NCBI GenBank assembly: GCA_022410635.1
Contig: JAJVDF010000194.1
Location: 31,382 to 95,381, forward strand
Source: Tretioscincus oriximinensis
Lineage: Eukaryota > Chordata > Lepidosauria > Squamata > Gymnophthalmidae
DNA: 64,000 nucleotides
Reading direction: 5' to 3'
In this document: in pieces, positions 9,946 to 22,008 of the stretch
Layout: the number at the start of each line of letters is the position of its first letter
Numbering within the stretch: the stretch's first letter is position 1
The notes under the pieces: model-generated
What the model saw: only the letters and a program-made list of their open reading frames with translations
Told to the model about the DNA's origin: nothing
Databases searched by the model: none
Made by a program: the position numbers and the translations under genes

Positions 9946-11597
9946 TGCATACAACATGCAAACTGATAATAGATACATTAATATACCAAGCTATTTGTAT
10001 GGCAGCTTAAATCTGTGGACTGAAAGGGACTGAGGCCTCCCCCACATATGTTAAAAACCGCAGTGGCATTAAGTTCTGAAATAACCAAGTCACGGGTCTG
10101 TGTATAAGTATCGTCATCCTTTTGCAGAATAGCCATTAGAAAATCCACATAGAACAGACAAGACTAACCAGGATACTGTGCAGTATGCGATTCTGCATTG
10201 TCTTATGCTAATGTCTTCTGGTGGTATTGTGGTAATCCCGTTAAGGATCANACACACAGGAAGCCTTCTTGTCTCTATGGCTGCAGTCATGACTATTTCA
10301 GAAAATAGCAGCAAGTTTTTTCTGCAAAGAACTTCTGGGTTCTTTGCAAAATCTCCATTAGCATAGGAGTGAAGTTGTTGNGATGATACTACCATTGCAG
10401 TAGGAAAANCTTGGGTACCTGCAACCTAATCAAGATTTAATTGGTCCCAATTCCAAACTGTTCAACAGTTATGCAATCTGAAATTGTCTTTTGTTTTTTT
10501 GCATTCTCAAGAAACATGTATCACAATGATGAGCTACCATGACAGACCGAACTGACCCTGATCTGATCATAGCATATGATTTCCCTCTGCCACTGCTACT
10601 CTCCTGCCTATTACAAAATTATATGGATGTAATTGGTGTATCAAATTGGTGTATGTAAATGCTGTATTGACTTCAGAGATGAGAACTTCAGATCAGGGAA
10701 ATGGTTTTCTGCAATTTTTCAGTTTAGATCTTTTACTAACTAGTTCGAATATCTGTGTGACTTTGGTGGTGTAGGAAGCAGTGTGACCTAGGAGGCCAAC
10801 TGTGGTACATTGTGAGCAGGGCAAGATTATGCCTTGCTTAAGAGCTTTCAAGGACAATTGGTTGCACTTCTCTGCTACTGGACTAGATGGGCCACTTGGA
10901 CAATCCATCATGTCCTTTGAAGTCATTGAGACATTTGTTTCTGTTATGATACAGGGTCAAAATGCTAAAAATAGGTTTTGGAAATTTAAAAGATTTGNAG
11001 TAATTCAGCAAAGAGAAAAGAAATAGTAATGGATACTTCGCTCTCTTCATGTCATTAAATGTCAAAAGAATGTATGCCATCAAACTGAAATCACTGTACT
11101 TGAATTTACAAATGCATTTGGAAGATGATGGTATGTCTTGAGGCAGAAAGAAACCACGTTTTGCATGAAATATGTGGGCTTAATGGAATGCTTTTCTGAG
11201 ACAAAACTAAAGAAAACAAGTTTTGCAAAAAAAAAAAAACCAAGAAAGTAACCCAATAATTAGGAAAAAGATTAGAAAAATAAATTGGCAAGTGTTGTTG
11301 TGTCTCTTATAACTCTTGAATGAATCCACACTGGTATAAAATTATGCCTGGGATAGAATATATGAACTGAGAAAAAAAATCACATAATTTGCAACAAGAA
11401 GCAAANCCAGCAACCAACCTGGATGATTTTTAAGGAAGGGTTAGGAGGATTCACAGAGAATATTTTATGAGAGCTGATGACTAAAGAAACCTGCAGGTTG
11501 TAAACATAGTTAGGATGCTGTTAAAAGCCTATTTTGCAGAATGAAGGACAATAGGGAAAGCATATATTTCTTCTAAAATGTTCCTTACACATGAGAG
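9946..11597. other. Unassigned AT-rich DNA
   Basis: Mostly unrecognised. A short stretch at about 10870-10915 (CTGGACTAGATGGGCCACTTG) resembles the CR1-L3-like 3' UTR seen elsewhere in the window and may be a worn remnant on the + strand. Confidence 0.35.
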
Positions 11598-11976
11598 TAG
11601 ACTGACCAGATTTTCTGAGGCCCAAACTGGGGCAATTAATTTTCATGATTATGCAAATCACCCACCAAAATGCATATCCCTCCGAAATCCCCGTCCGAGA
11701 AATCTGCNAAGCATGCNAGATTTTTTTGAAGTGTGCAAGAATTTTTCAAAGTGCACAAGAAATTTGCATTTTTTATTTTTTTACTGAANGGAGGGTGCTT
11801 TCAGGAGCTGCCCCCAGTTGCCAGAGTCACCTAGTGGTGGTGCAGTGATTTTTTAAAAAAACAAATCAATTTTTTTAAAAATAGGCTTTTTTTCCCTCAG
11901 CAAAAAACAGGGAAATCCCTCTCCCCCAGGAGGGTGGGAAAGACACCCAAAACTGGGTTTTCNCCCCCAAAAGGGA
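11598..11976 (-). mobile_element. Long-form TAGGCTGACCAGAT MITE, copy 4 (reversed, right end lost)
   Basis: In reverse orientation to the copy at 9555: it begins TAGACTGACCAGATTTTCTG and GGCCCAAACTGGGGCAATTA, passes ATTATGCAAATCACCC and GTGCAAGAATTTTTCAAAGTGC, then CAGGAGCTGCCCCCAGTTGC and CACCTAGTGGTGGTGCAGTG. It ends with CTCAGCAAAAAACAGGGAAAT and ACCCAAAACTGGGTTTTC, but the final CTGGTCAGCCTA terminus is missing, so the copy is truncated near 11976. Confidence 0.65.
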
Positions 11977-14518
11977 AACAAAGTAATATTCCCTGATGGT
12001 AACATATACTGTAGTCAGCAGTCCAGGAAGAAATGTGACGTGTCCTTTAAAGCCTGAGAGCTACAAACACCGAACCTACTTTGGACCGAAATGTTTTCAT
12101 ACCATCTCAAGATCCATCATTATATGGAGTTTTTCAAACCTTTCTTTGTGGTAAACACTGCTTATAATTTTAGAAATAGATCAGTTGACAAATGTACTGT
12201 CAGCAGAAGCAAAAAAAGAGTTTACTCTGCTATAAATTGGAGCGAAACTTTCAACATAGGACTTCCTTGTGAATTTTAGGTGAAACCTCATATAATGAAC
12301 TCCAAGGGGTTGGTTGATTTTGTTTGTTATAATGAAATGTTGTTGTAATGAAACCAATCGTAACCAACATAGATACAACGATTTACAACGGTATGTTATA
12401 TACTCATATAGAAAAAAACTGAAATATTGGCTATCCCATTCCTAGATAAAATTGGGATTTCACCCTATGGCTTCTTCTGGTCCTATAATAAAACATAATT
12501 AAATCAGGTTACATCACCTTCCTATATAAAATATACTAAATATATCTGTATCTTATACATACCTTACATGTTTGCATTTACATATCTTTGCCACAGCCTT
12601 TCCAAACAAATGTAGAGATTCAAATATGCATATAGATGTAGATCCCCTGGAAGCAACAAATTGAAATGGTAGAAACTGATAGATTCCTCTAACAAATTGA
12701 AATGGTATATATATATGGTAGATAATATGAGAAGAAAACTATTTATTTAAAATAGCTAAAAGTGTTTGGAGAACCTGATCCAGCATATGGGTTATTAGCT
12801 ATGAACTGGAGATAACCAGACCCAGTGAAGAACTACAGAGCATGAAATAGAAATGCAAAGATATTTCTAAAATCTATTCCTATAGATACTTAGAGTGGCC
12901 TAAAATCAAACATCTATTCCCATGATATATGAATCAAATGGTCACAAATGCCCGCGGGTTTCGTTCTACCAGGAACAGGTGGAAAAGTCAAAAGATAGGG
13001 AGAGTGTGGGCCATAGGCACTCAAACAACACTTCCATGGAGTATCTTTGCCAGGTCACTAATGGAACAATGGGTCATAAAATGCTGCAGATCACCACAAA
13101 AAGTTACTGTCACTTTGTTTAAACCCATCTAATCACAGCCTCAGCAATAGTTTAATGTTTTACACAAGCTATTGTGCTTCAAAGGCTCTTTTGAACAGTT
13201 CCTTCAAGGTGCTTTCTGAGAAGTTCAAATTCTCAGATGACTCTGCCTTGCTTCTGTTGGCAACCATGCCTTCCATCAGCAAGTAGCTGTTCTCTTGCCA
13301 GGAATATGAGCTGTTTGATTTCCTCTACACTGCTGACCTACAATAGTTTACCTGCCAATAGCAGGGGCCATTCAGGAATTTCACAGCTTGTGAGATTCTG
13401 AACCATAAAGGCCTGATTGTAAGGTCCTCACCAATTATTCTGAACATATAGTCCATCTCCCCCGTGGACTGACACCCTAAATGCTAGCTAGTCTATGCCT
13501 TATTTGAAAAGAACAGAAGACGAAACCTTGTTCTAATATCTGTTCCCCTTCAATGGAAAAATTGAGCCTGATTTTCATTTTTATAGAGTGGCATTGGGGG
13601 GAGGAATTATTTCTCCATGTGCAATATAGTGATTGGTATCTGAGTGAGATGCAAAAGGAATGTGAGAAGTTATTTCATTTTCTATTGACACCTTCATTTT
13701 GCTAATTGAATTCTCTTAAAAAGCGCAGTGGATTGTGGTAGATTTCAGTTTTATATGGTGATTGATCGTTTGATTGTTGAAAGTGAACTAAATGCCAGAG
13801 TAAAAAGATGACTAATATCCTCTGGGTAAATAGTAGAATAGAAATACTTACATAAATGAATCAATAACTTAAATGCCAAGGGAAAAAAGCTTCATGTTTC
13901 GAAGAACTATTTCTGATGTGCTCCGTGTAATCTAATGTATTTACACCTGCACAGCATTCTCATTCTTCCTTGAATGTGGATTTCCTTGAAATTCTTTAGA
14001 ATTCAGCCAATAGTGACCTCAGCAACACTCACAGCCACATGCAATTCTAGATTATCCTGAAGGAAACATAACATTTATATCTGAAGTGTCTCCCACTCCA
14101 GATACAAATGAATGCCTCTGCTTGTTTACAGCCAGTCACACAAAACTGTGCTGTGACTNAGTGCATAATCATTGTGGTTCTAAGAAAACATCAGCCACAT
14201 CTGTGCCTGGTTACATCATAGCCATTCGTTCTTTGTTCAGACTGCTGGGTAGAAGAATATTTAATTTCATTTGTATCTTAAACATCACTGTGCATCAAGG
14301 TAATTTCCTCTGGGTAAATAGTGGAATAGAAATACATAAATGAATCAATAATTTGTAAAAATTCAGCAATCTGTGTGAATAATGCAAATTAAGCCCAATT
14401 CAGTATACAATATATCCCTTGCTTTTTAGACTTGTGTTTTTATTCAGACTAAAGAAGGAGAAAAGGAGATTGTTGTGCAGAATTGCCTTTTTCAGATTGT
14501 CTTTATGAACTAATATCG
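11977..14518. other. Unassigned DNA, with a possible mariner/pogo-type end near 12280
   Basis: AT-rich sequence with no exon that I can support. At 12279-12360 GGTGAAACCTCATATAATGAAC is followed by TTTGTTATAATGAAATGTTG, resembling pogo/mariner-type termini (CTCGTTATAACGAAC), but no matching opposite end was located. Near-identical blocks of 46-50 bp stand at 13818-13867 and 14306-14351. AACAAATTGAAATGGTA occurs twice at 12655-12710. Confidence 0.35.
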
Positions 14519-14594
14519 ACTGCTCAAAACAATTAAGAGAACACGTTAACATAACAGTGTAACACTAAGTGTTCCCTTAATTATTTTGAGCAGT
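14519..14594. mobile_element. 76-bp mariner-like mini-MITE
   Basis: Left end ACTGCTCAAAACAATTAAGA (continuing GAACAC) and right end GTGTTCCCTTAATTATTTTG (continuing AGCAGT) are inverted repeats of 26 bp with two mismatches, separated by only about 24 bp. The terminus ACTGCTCAAAAnAATnAAG is one I know from Tc1/mariner-type MITEs of vertebrates. The expected TA duplication is not clean (GA left, TA right). There is no room for coding sequence. It abuts the LINE tail that starts at 14585. Confidence 0.65.
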
Positions 14595-14871
14595 AAGAAC
14601 ATAAGAGCCACACTGGATCAGACCACAGCCCATCTAGTCCAGCATTCTGTCTCACCAGAGACAGAGGCCCACCAGATGCACCTGGGCAGTCCGAACAGAG
14701 GAAAGCAAAATATGCTCCTGTTCATGACTCCCTGCAAATGGTATTTCAGGAGTCCTGCCTGTTGCTCCACCCTGGAAGCAACATCCAGACATCCATCCTA
14801 GTATCCATTTATACCTTGGTGTCCATAAACCTGTCTAGTCCTGTCTTGAAACTATCCAAGCTATAGGAGTT
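14585..14871 (-). repeat. CR1-L3-like LINE, 3' UTR fragment
   Basis: Read on the minus strand this ends ...CATCTAGTCCAG reversed to GATGGGCTGTGGTCTGATCC and CTCTTATGTTCTTAC, the same ending as the LINE at 16780-17938. The shared landmarks run in order over the whole 287 bp (AAGACAGGACT, TATAAATGGATACTAGGATG, CAGGACTCCTGAAATACC, CATCTGGTGGGCC). It is 5' truncated and lies head to head with the CR1 that starts at about 14880. Confidence 0.75.
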
Positions 14872-14879
14872 CTACAGAG

Positions 14880-16599
14880 GGAAAATGGTGAAATGATCAA
14901 AAACAATACTGAGAAAGCTNAACTTCTGAACACTTATTTTGCAACTGTTTTTTCTGAAAAAGGACATACAACAACAGCTGGCCTTCATTCTGCTATTGAA
15001 GGAACAAAAGAATCAANACACTTAATAGACAGAGAAAAGGTGAGGGAACNCTTANCTAATTTAAATGAATTCAAATCTCCAGGCCCAGATGAACTACATN
15101 CCAGGGTACTGAAGGAACTAGCAGAAGTAATAGCGGAACCACTTGCAGTGATCTTTGAAAATTCATGGACAACAGGAGAAGTCCCAGTAGAATGGAGAAG
15201 GGCAAATGTTGTCCCTATCTTCAAAAAGGGTAAAAAGGTGGAACCAGGAAACTACCGGCCTGTGAGTCTAACTTCAATACCAGGAAAGCTCCTTGAACAA
15301 GTTATAAAGCAGCATGTATGCCAGCACTTGGATAGGAATGCAATAATTAACCAGAGCCAACATGGATTTGTAACAAACAAGTCATGCCAGACTAATCTAA
15401 TTTCCTTCTATGATAGAATTACCAAATGGGTTGATCAGGGAAATGCAGTAGATGTGGTATATCTCGACTTCAGTAAAGCATTTGACAAAGTATCTCATTC
15501 CATCCTTATTGAAAAAATGGTCAAGTACGGGATTGACAAAGCAACAGTTATATGGATTGAAAACTGGCTTAGTGATCGGACTCAGTGATAATAAATGGTT
15601 GCATATCCAATTGGAAGAGTGTTTCAAGTGGGGTACCTCAGGGGTCTGTCNTGGGCCCAGTGCTGTTTAACATATTTATAAATGATCTAGATGAAGGAAT
15701 TGAAGGAAAACTTATCAAATTTGCTGATGATACAAAAATAGGCGGTGTTGCTAATACTAAACAAGATAGAGATAGGATTCAAAAAGATCTAGACAAACTT
15801 GAACAATGGGCTGAAACTAACAGAATGGTATTTAACAGAGAGAAATGCAAGATCCTACATCTGGGCAAAAATAATGAAAACAGCACGTATAGAATGGGAG
15901 GAATATGTCTGAGCAGCAGCACAGGTGAGAAGGACCTGGGTGTTTTGGNAGATCACAGATTAAACATGAGTCAAAAATGTGAAGCAGCTGCAAAAAAGGC
16001 AAACACAATCCTGGGATGTATCAAGAGGGGCATAGAATCTCGCTCACGTGAAGTTATTATACCTCTCTACAGTACGTTGGTATGACCACACTTGGAATAC
16101 TGTGTTCAGTTCTGGGGGCCCCAATTTAAAAAGGACATTGATAAACTAGAGCAAGTACAAAAGAGAGTTACAAAGATGGTGAGTGGCCTGGAAACCATGT
16201 CCTATGAGGAACGGTTAAAGGATCTAGGGATGTTTAGTCTGCAAAAGAGAAGACTGAGAGGAGACTTGATAGCTGTCTACAAATATTTGAAGGGCTGTCA
16301 CAGAGCAGAGGGATCAACATTGTTCTCATTAGCACATGGAAGGACTAGAAACAATGGAATGAAACTGCAAGGGAGTAGATTTAGATTAGATATCAGAAAA
16401 AAACTTTCTAACAGTCAGGGTGATAAATCAGTGGAACAGTTTGCCACAGGGGGTGGTGGGTTCGCCTTCCCTGGAAGTTTNCAAACAGAGACTGGACAGT
16501 CATCTGTCTGGGATGGTTTAATGAATCCTGCATTGAGCAGGGGGTTGGACCCGATGACCCTGGAGGTCCCTTCCGACTCTATGATTCTATGATTCTATA
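14880..16599 (+). pseudogene. CR1 LINE, reverse transcriptase ORF (broken) plus 3' end
   Basis: A CR1 non-LTR retrotransposon with most of its reverse transcriptase. Visible motifs in order: FKSPGPDEL (15073-), WRRANVVPIFKKG, NYRPVSLTSIPGKLLEQVI (15250-), HGFVTNKSCQTNLISF, YLDFSKAFDKVSHSIL (palm motif A, 15460-15510), SGVPQGSV, LFNIFINDL and FADDTK (catalytic motif C, about 15720), [12 protein letters not shown] and the C-terminal repeat region. The 3' end is GATTCTATGATTCTATAA, the octamer type typical of CR1. Three lesions kill it: a frame shift at 15585, an in-frame TGA at 16083-16085 that looks like a decayed CGA arginine codon, and an extra A in the run at 16397-16403. The endonuclease domain is absent (5' truncation). 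Confidence 0.9.
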
Positions 16600-16779
16600 A
16601 GCTGTTAGCTACCACTACCTCTTCAGGAAGTAGATTATATTTATTACCCAAATCTTTATACCCTGCTTTGTAATCTTTTCAATTAATAGTGATAAGGAAA
16701 TAAATTAAATCAACTAATATTTATTTATTTATTTGCATTTTTATCCCCACTGTATGCAAACCCCTCAAGACATTCCTTG
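16600..16779. other. Short spacer with T-rich L2-like tail remnant
   Basis: TTTATTTATTTATTTGCATT at about 16720 followed by TTTATCCCCACTGTATGC resembles the reversed tail of the L2-like family. Otherwise nothing was recognised. Confidence 0.35.
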
Positions 16780-17938
16780 AGTGTNAATAAGTATGTGGAT
16801 AAAGGGGATCCAATTGGTATTGTCTATCTGGACTTTCAGAAGGCTTTTGATAAAGTTCCTCATCAAAGGTTGCTACAAAAACTCCACAGTCATGGAATAA
16901 GAGGAGTGACCTGTCCTGGATCAGAAACTAGCTAAAAGACAGAAGGTAGCAGTGAATAAACAGTTCTCTGGGTGGAAGGAGGTGAAAGGTGCAGTACCCT
17001 AGATCATAAATAACCTGGATGCCGGGGTAAATAGTGAAGTAGCCAAGTTTGCTGACGGTACCAAACTGTTCAGAGTACTGAAAATTGAAAGTGATTCCAA
17101 GGCNCTTCAGAGTGATCTATTGAAATTGGGTGAGTGGGCAACAAAGTGGCAAATTCACTTCACTTAAGCAAGTGGAAAGTCATGCACATTGGGGCAAAGC
17201 ACCCCAATTACTCCTACCAACTGATGGGAACCAAGCTTTCTGTGATGGAGCAGGAAATGTTGTTTTGCCTCTTTATAAATCTGTGGTGAGGCCGCATTTG
17301 GAATACTGTGTTCAGTTCTGGTCACCATATCTCAAGAGGAATATTGTGGAACTACAGAAGGTGCAGAAAAGGGCAACAAGAATGATCAAGGGACTAGAGC
17401 ACTTCCCTTATGAAATCCAGCTACATTGTCTGGGCCTCTTCAGCNTTGAAAGATGGTGCTTGAGAGGAGACCCAATTGAGTTGTACAAAATCATGCATGG
17501 GATAGATAAAGTGAATAGAGAAAAACTATTTTCTCTATCTTACAACACTCGAAGCAAGTGAAACTGATGGGCAGAAGAGTGAGGACAGACAAAGGAAAGA
17601 GGTTTTCACCTAGAGGGTCCTCAGCCTATGAAATTTACTTCCGGAAGAGATGGTGGTAGCTAGCAGCCAGGATAGCTTTAAGACAGGATTCCACAAGTTC
17701 ATGGAAGTCAAGGGTATAAACAACTACTAGGATGGATGTCTTGATACTGCCTCTGAGGTGAAGCAATAGGCGGTATTCCTGAAATGCCTTTTGTAGGGCA
17801 TTGAGAACATTTGAAGATTTTCCCTTATTCTGTTCCAGACTGCTCAGATGCAATTGGTGGGCCACTGTGTGAGACAGAATGGGCTCTGGCCCGATTCAGC
17901 AGGGCTCCTCCTATGTTCTTATTTCTTATGTTCTGATA
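16780..17938 (+). pseudogene. CR1-L3-like LINE, degraded reverse transcriptase and full 3' UTR
   Basis: Opens inside the palm domain: IVYLDFQKAFDKVPHQRLLQ (about 16818-16880). After a scrambled stretch it reads EVAKFADGTKLF at about 17036, where the expected catalytic FADD has become FADG. Further down [13 protein letters not shown] (17283-17320) and KVQKRATRMIKGLEHFPYE show the C-terminal domain still open from about 17250 to 17561. The 3' UTR runs through AGATGGTGGTAGCTAGCAGC, TTCCTGAAATGCCTTTTGTA and GGGCTCTGGCCCGATTCAGC to ...TGTTCTTATTTCTTATGTTC. It differs from the CR1 upstream in its 3' end. Dead copy. Confidence 0.8.
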
Positions 17939-18077
17939 AATTACAGCAATGAAAAGAAAACTATAATAGCACTTTTCATACAGAGCCTTATTTGGGGATA
18001 TATGGCATTTGGGATATATTATACTTTGGCTAGCTTGTGGATGGCAGTACTATATTATATTCTGGAATAAGAGTACT
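17939..18077. other. Short unassigned AT-rich spacer
   Basis: Nothing recognised between the LINE end and the MITE-like inverted repeats that begin at 18078. Confidence 0.4.
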
Positions 18078-18216
18078 GCAACCTCACATCACTTATTTAT
18101 TCCATATAGTTGGTTATTCCACACTAAAGCACTGTGGGATGGATTTATTCCAGAATACCCATGCTTTACTGCGGAAAATCCAGTTATAGTGAAATAAATA
18201 AGTGATGTGGGGATGC
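18078..18216. mobile_element. MITE with GCATCCCCACATCAC-type inverted ends
   Basis: GCAACCTCACATCACTTATT at 18078 is mirrored by AATAAGTGATGTGGGGATGC ending at 18216, giving 27-bp inverted repeats with three or four mismatches. The centre is AT-rich with internal half-palindromes around GGAATAA/TTATTCC. Related GGCTGCATCCACA-type ends occur at 47232, 50425 and 58702. No ORF; the superfamily is not clear from the ends. Confidence 0.5.
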
Positions 18217-19363
18217 AGCCTCCTCCTCATACCCTTTTCTACTTCTGTTAGGCATGTTGAGAAATAAATTCTGGAGCATAGAATTGCTTTTTATCTCATG
18301 ACCACTAGCTGCTAGCTGNCTAGCTGTCTTCTGAATTATCCCCATCCACTTAAGGTCATATTTTTGTAGTAAAAAAATGGATTTTTATGACAAATCACCA
18401 ACTTAATTCATGTAGTCCTAAACTGCAAAATGATGATTACATTTAAATCCTCGCTACTTTTTCTCATGAATTGTACCACATAAGTAGCCTTTGAATGCAG
18501 TCATTTAGATAAATATTGATGACAAATCACCAAAACTTTCCAATTTTTAATCCAATCTCTCTCGCTATATTTCCCAGAGTCCCAATAATCCCTGAAAGCT
18601 CTGCAATTGGAAAATGTTTGGATGAATCCCAAGACCTCAAGTCTTCAACACTCAAAAGTCAGGATTAGGTCAGCAGCGGTTGCCATGGAACCCAGTATAG
18701 CACAGCAGCAGCAGGGAAGAGACAACATAGGAAGAGGGGAAGAGGAACATGCCAGTGNGGAGAGGAAGAGTAAGCTACAGTAAACCGTCCATTGCATTAA
18801 ACTCAGGCAACGGGCTTATTTCACTAGTAGGCATATAAACGTACGACAACTGTAATCCTTTAGAATTGATAGATTCCTCTAGCAAATCTGAAATGAAGTC
18901 TTTTTGAAATCACAAGATAAAATTGTATGTTATTACAGTGGAAGGTGCAAGAAATTAGGCATAAAATTTGTTCTCAAAAAGAAATTAAATTGTAATGATA
19001 AGATCAAAGATGGAAAAGACCTTGGTCATTTTTTCTTATTGCTTTGACTAGGATGCAACGCATATTTAGNTATTTTAGATAATGTAATTCCAAATATCCT
19101 AAGGAATGAACATCCTTTGGGATTTGTGTTGCTGTTTGGAAGCATAGAATTGAGACAAATCCTTACTGCGGGCACACCCATACGGTTTTTATATAGAAAT
19201 TGTTGCTATTATTGTCTTCTGGAGACATGAGGGTTTGAACCATTAATCATCCTATTTCCAAGTGGATGCTCTGCTATGAACCTATGTAAAACCAGGCGNC
19301 AAAGCTTTATATTTCAAAAACCTGAGAAACTTACAAATTGATCAAGAAGCTTTCTTGTACATA
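18217..19363. other. Unassigned AT-rich DNA
   Basis: No gene seen. The phrase TTGATAGATTCCTCT (18866-) also occurs near 12680 and may mark a dispersed unit. GGCAACAG-type and poly-AG runs at 18700-18775 look like simple purine-rich sequence. Confidence 0.35.
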
Positions 19364-19656
19364 GAAGAAGAAGAACTTGGTTCCTATACCCTGCTTTTCT
19401 CACTTTTCAAAGGGACTCAAAGCAGCTTATTTTGCCTGAAGGCTTCTATTCTATCTTGCCCACCAGGCTGTGTTGGTTCCCATGTATCTACTCACAGTCA
19501 GTTGCAATTTCTTGCAATTCATTCTTTCGAATAGCTGGGTTGGCTAAAGCTACAGGCTAGTGGAAGGTGCTCACCCCTCCCCATGTCCGACACAGGACTT
19601 CAAAACCCCATCTCCCAGATGAGAAATGGATTCCTTAGCGACTGAGCTATCCTTGC
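19364..19656 (-). mobile_element. tRNA-derived SINE with (TTC)n tail, copy 2
   Basis: Read on the minus strand it begins GCAAGGATAGCTCAGTCGCT, a well-kept tRNA-like A-box region, has GGGGTTTTGAAGTCCTGTG as B-box region, the common SINE body, and ends ATAGGAACCAAG(TTC)n. It is almost full length, and its head is the best preserved of the five copies here. It is not a functional tRNA gene: the cloverleaf is not completed and the sequence continues into the SINE body. Confidence 0.8.
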
Positions 19657-21234
19657 TTTCTCTTTTTTGTAAAAATGTAGAATTAAAAAGAACGAACATG
19701 GGATTNTAGGTGGCATCTACTATCCATCTTTGCAAAAATTATTTTGTGGGAGCTTTTTTCAATTTTACCTTCAAATAGTAAATACATCCTTCCCATCATA
19801 TTTTCATCTTAGGTATAAACCCTTACATGTGATAGAAAATTTAAGTGTTTACGAAGTTCTTTCTGAGTTTTAATGTGAATTAATGGTGTTCTTTGTGTTT
19901 TTGTGAACTACCAAATATGATATTTTCTCTTCTGTGACCTTCTTGAGTACCATTAAGTCATGTTGACTACTGATTGTGGGCATGGACACCTCTAGGCAGG
20001 ATTTATTTGGTGGGAGGGGAATACAGAAGTGATTTCCCAATGCCTGCTTTTGAGGAGAGGCTGGGGTCTAAAATTGCTTTCTAGACAGTGAGGAAATAAG
20101 GATAGGATGTATATTGTCATTGGAGGGGGGCTTTGTTCATTCTGTCCAGTCATCTTCTTTGGAGATGGTGGACAGTTTCTTGGNATACTCACATCACAAT
20201 GTGAATTTGTAAGGTATAGATTGCAACACATGGATGAATAAGTCAGGTGAACTTTGCCAAGTCTTTAGGAAAGAATTGCGGTGTCATTCAGTGACCATGG
20301 AGGAGTATTAAGGTACAGAAAAGTAATGTGCTGATGTCTTAAAAGGTCAACTGGGAGGGCAGTTCCAGCAGAGGTCTTGGTCCACAGTTGTCCACTGTGA
20401 GTGTGCCACCGAGGGCATGTTTTTCCTTAGCAACGAGGTGAAGGTCTATCTTTTTATCCTCGAAATTCTAACAATAGTTTTCATTAATGCTGTTTTTAAC
20501 TTCAAGTTCATCTCTTCTTCTGACACCTTTCCTTTCTTGCTATTGATTCTCATTTTATGCTTTGTTAATTTTTGTACTGCTTCACTGTTTTATTTTTATT
20601 TCACCAAGCAATTTTCTTATATTCATCATGATTTGNAGGACTGGTTTGGCAAATGGAACATTTCTAGGAAGAAATGAATTTCTCCTTTACCATGCCTTCT
20701 TAAACAAACAGAAAATCTTTTGGTTTATAATGAATTAATCCCACCACAACTACACCTCCAGATATGGGAGGTTGAGAGAGAATGTGGGTGAACAAGAGAA
20801 AAAGCAAAGCCTTTATCTTTGTTGCTCCCAATCTACGATGAGATTCAGGATGAGACAAAAGTGATTTTGCATGCTTAGATGTAGAATTTTGTAAGTGTGA
20901 TAGAGATTTTCAGTTTTGTTAAAATTCATCAACGTGTAAAAAACNTTTTACTGGAAAATCCAAGTGTTTTATATAAATGATGATCAAAATGCTTTGAACA
21001 TTCTGGTCACTGGGAAATGGGGGTGTCATAGGGACAAATTATCTATGGTCAGTTTCTTCCCAGTAGAAAACACAAATGATACTTTGTGTTTACTCCAATA
21101 CTTTACTACTACAATACTACTAATTTCTAAAATTCCCATTGTCTCTCTCTCTCTCACACACACACACATACAACAAGCATATATGCTTCTTTACAGTCCC
21201 TGAGAATTATACAAAATTCTCATATGCTTTGCCA
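19657..21234. other. Unassigned AT-rich DNA with a (CT)n(CA)n tract
   Basis: A compound dinucleotide tract, (TC)n followed by (AC)n, lies at 21141-21169. The rest holds no recognised gene or transposon. Confidence 0.4.
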
Positions 21235-21425
21235 GAATTTCCCTGGAACTGGAAATATCAATGTCATTTCTGGTTCCTGGTTCTGGGAGCGTCAGTTTCA
21301 GTTCTGGAAAGGACATCTTTATTGATGTCATTTCCTGAGTGGGGCAGAAGTGTCACCAGGTCCGGAAATCNTGTGACCAGATCAGGGGTTGCACATGATT
21401 TCTGGCCTATTTTGCACCTGGATTT
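21235..21425. repeat. ETS/CRE-motif-rich dispersed repeat, copy 2
   Basis: Several degenerate forms of the same unit: AATGTCATTTCTGG, GATGTCATTTCCTGAG, AAGTGTCACCAGGTCCGGAA, GTGACCAGATC. The density and spacing of GTCATTTCC/GGAAATGAC units match the copies at 37880 and 40925, but I could not align the whole length. Confidence 0.35.
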
Positions 21426-21999
21426 TGCATATGGATTTGCAGGGAATGCCCTCCCAATATATATAGGCATACAGGTTTGTGGCCTACATTTCAAAATACA
21501 AACCAAAATAAATTTCAGTGTGGAAAGGGCCCATGTCTCCAACTTGGGTCCAGATAATCTTAACAATACTATACCTATAATAATACTGCAAGAAATATTC
21601 CCATCCTTCCCTCCAGCTCCAAAACTCTTGTTATTTTCCTTTTACAACCTTTTCTAGACCATTTAAGAATCCATTTGACCACTTCTTTTCTACTGATACT
21701 TTTTAAGAACTTCCCTTTTCCAATCTACAGTTCTCTGTAAGTTCAATGTAACCCCAAAACAACTTCTTCACTCTTGACTATAGTTCTTAACTATTTCTTC
21801 TTTTTCTATAGGCACCGTCCTTCTGTCATTTATATAGCCATTCACTTTCCAAAATTTTCCTCCAGTTTAGATGTTACTTGTATGATTCCAGGTTTGTTAG
21901 AAAAGCTTTAAAAATATTTTGAAACACACTATGGTTTTTTCCAACCATGACAACAGCAAGACCTACTTTATTTCAAAAGATGCCTTTAAATCAGGGGTA
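21426..21999. other. Unassigned AT-rich DNA
   Basis: No feature recognised. The stretch leads up to the target-site copy of the MITE at 22009. Confidence 0.4.
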
Positions 22000-22008
22000 T
22001 CTAACCAG

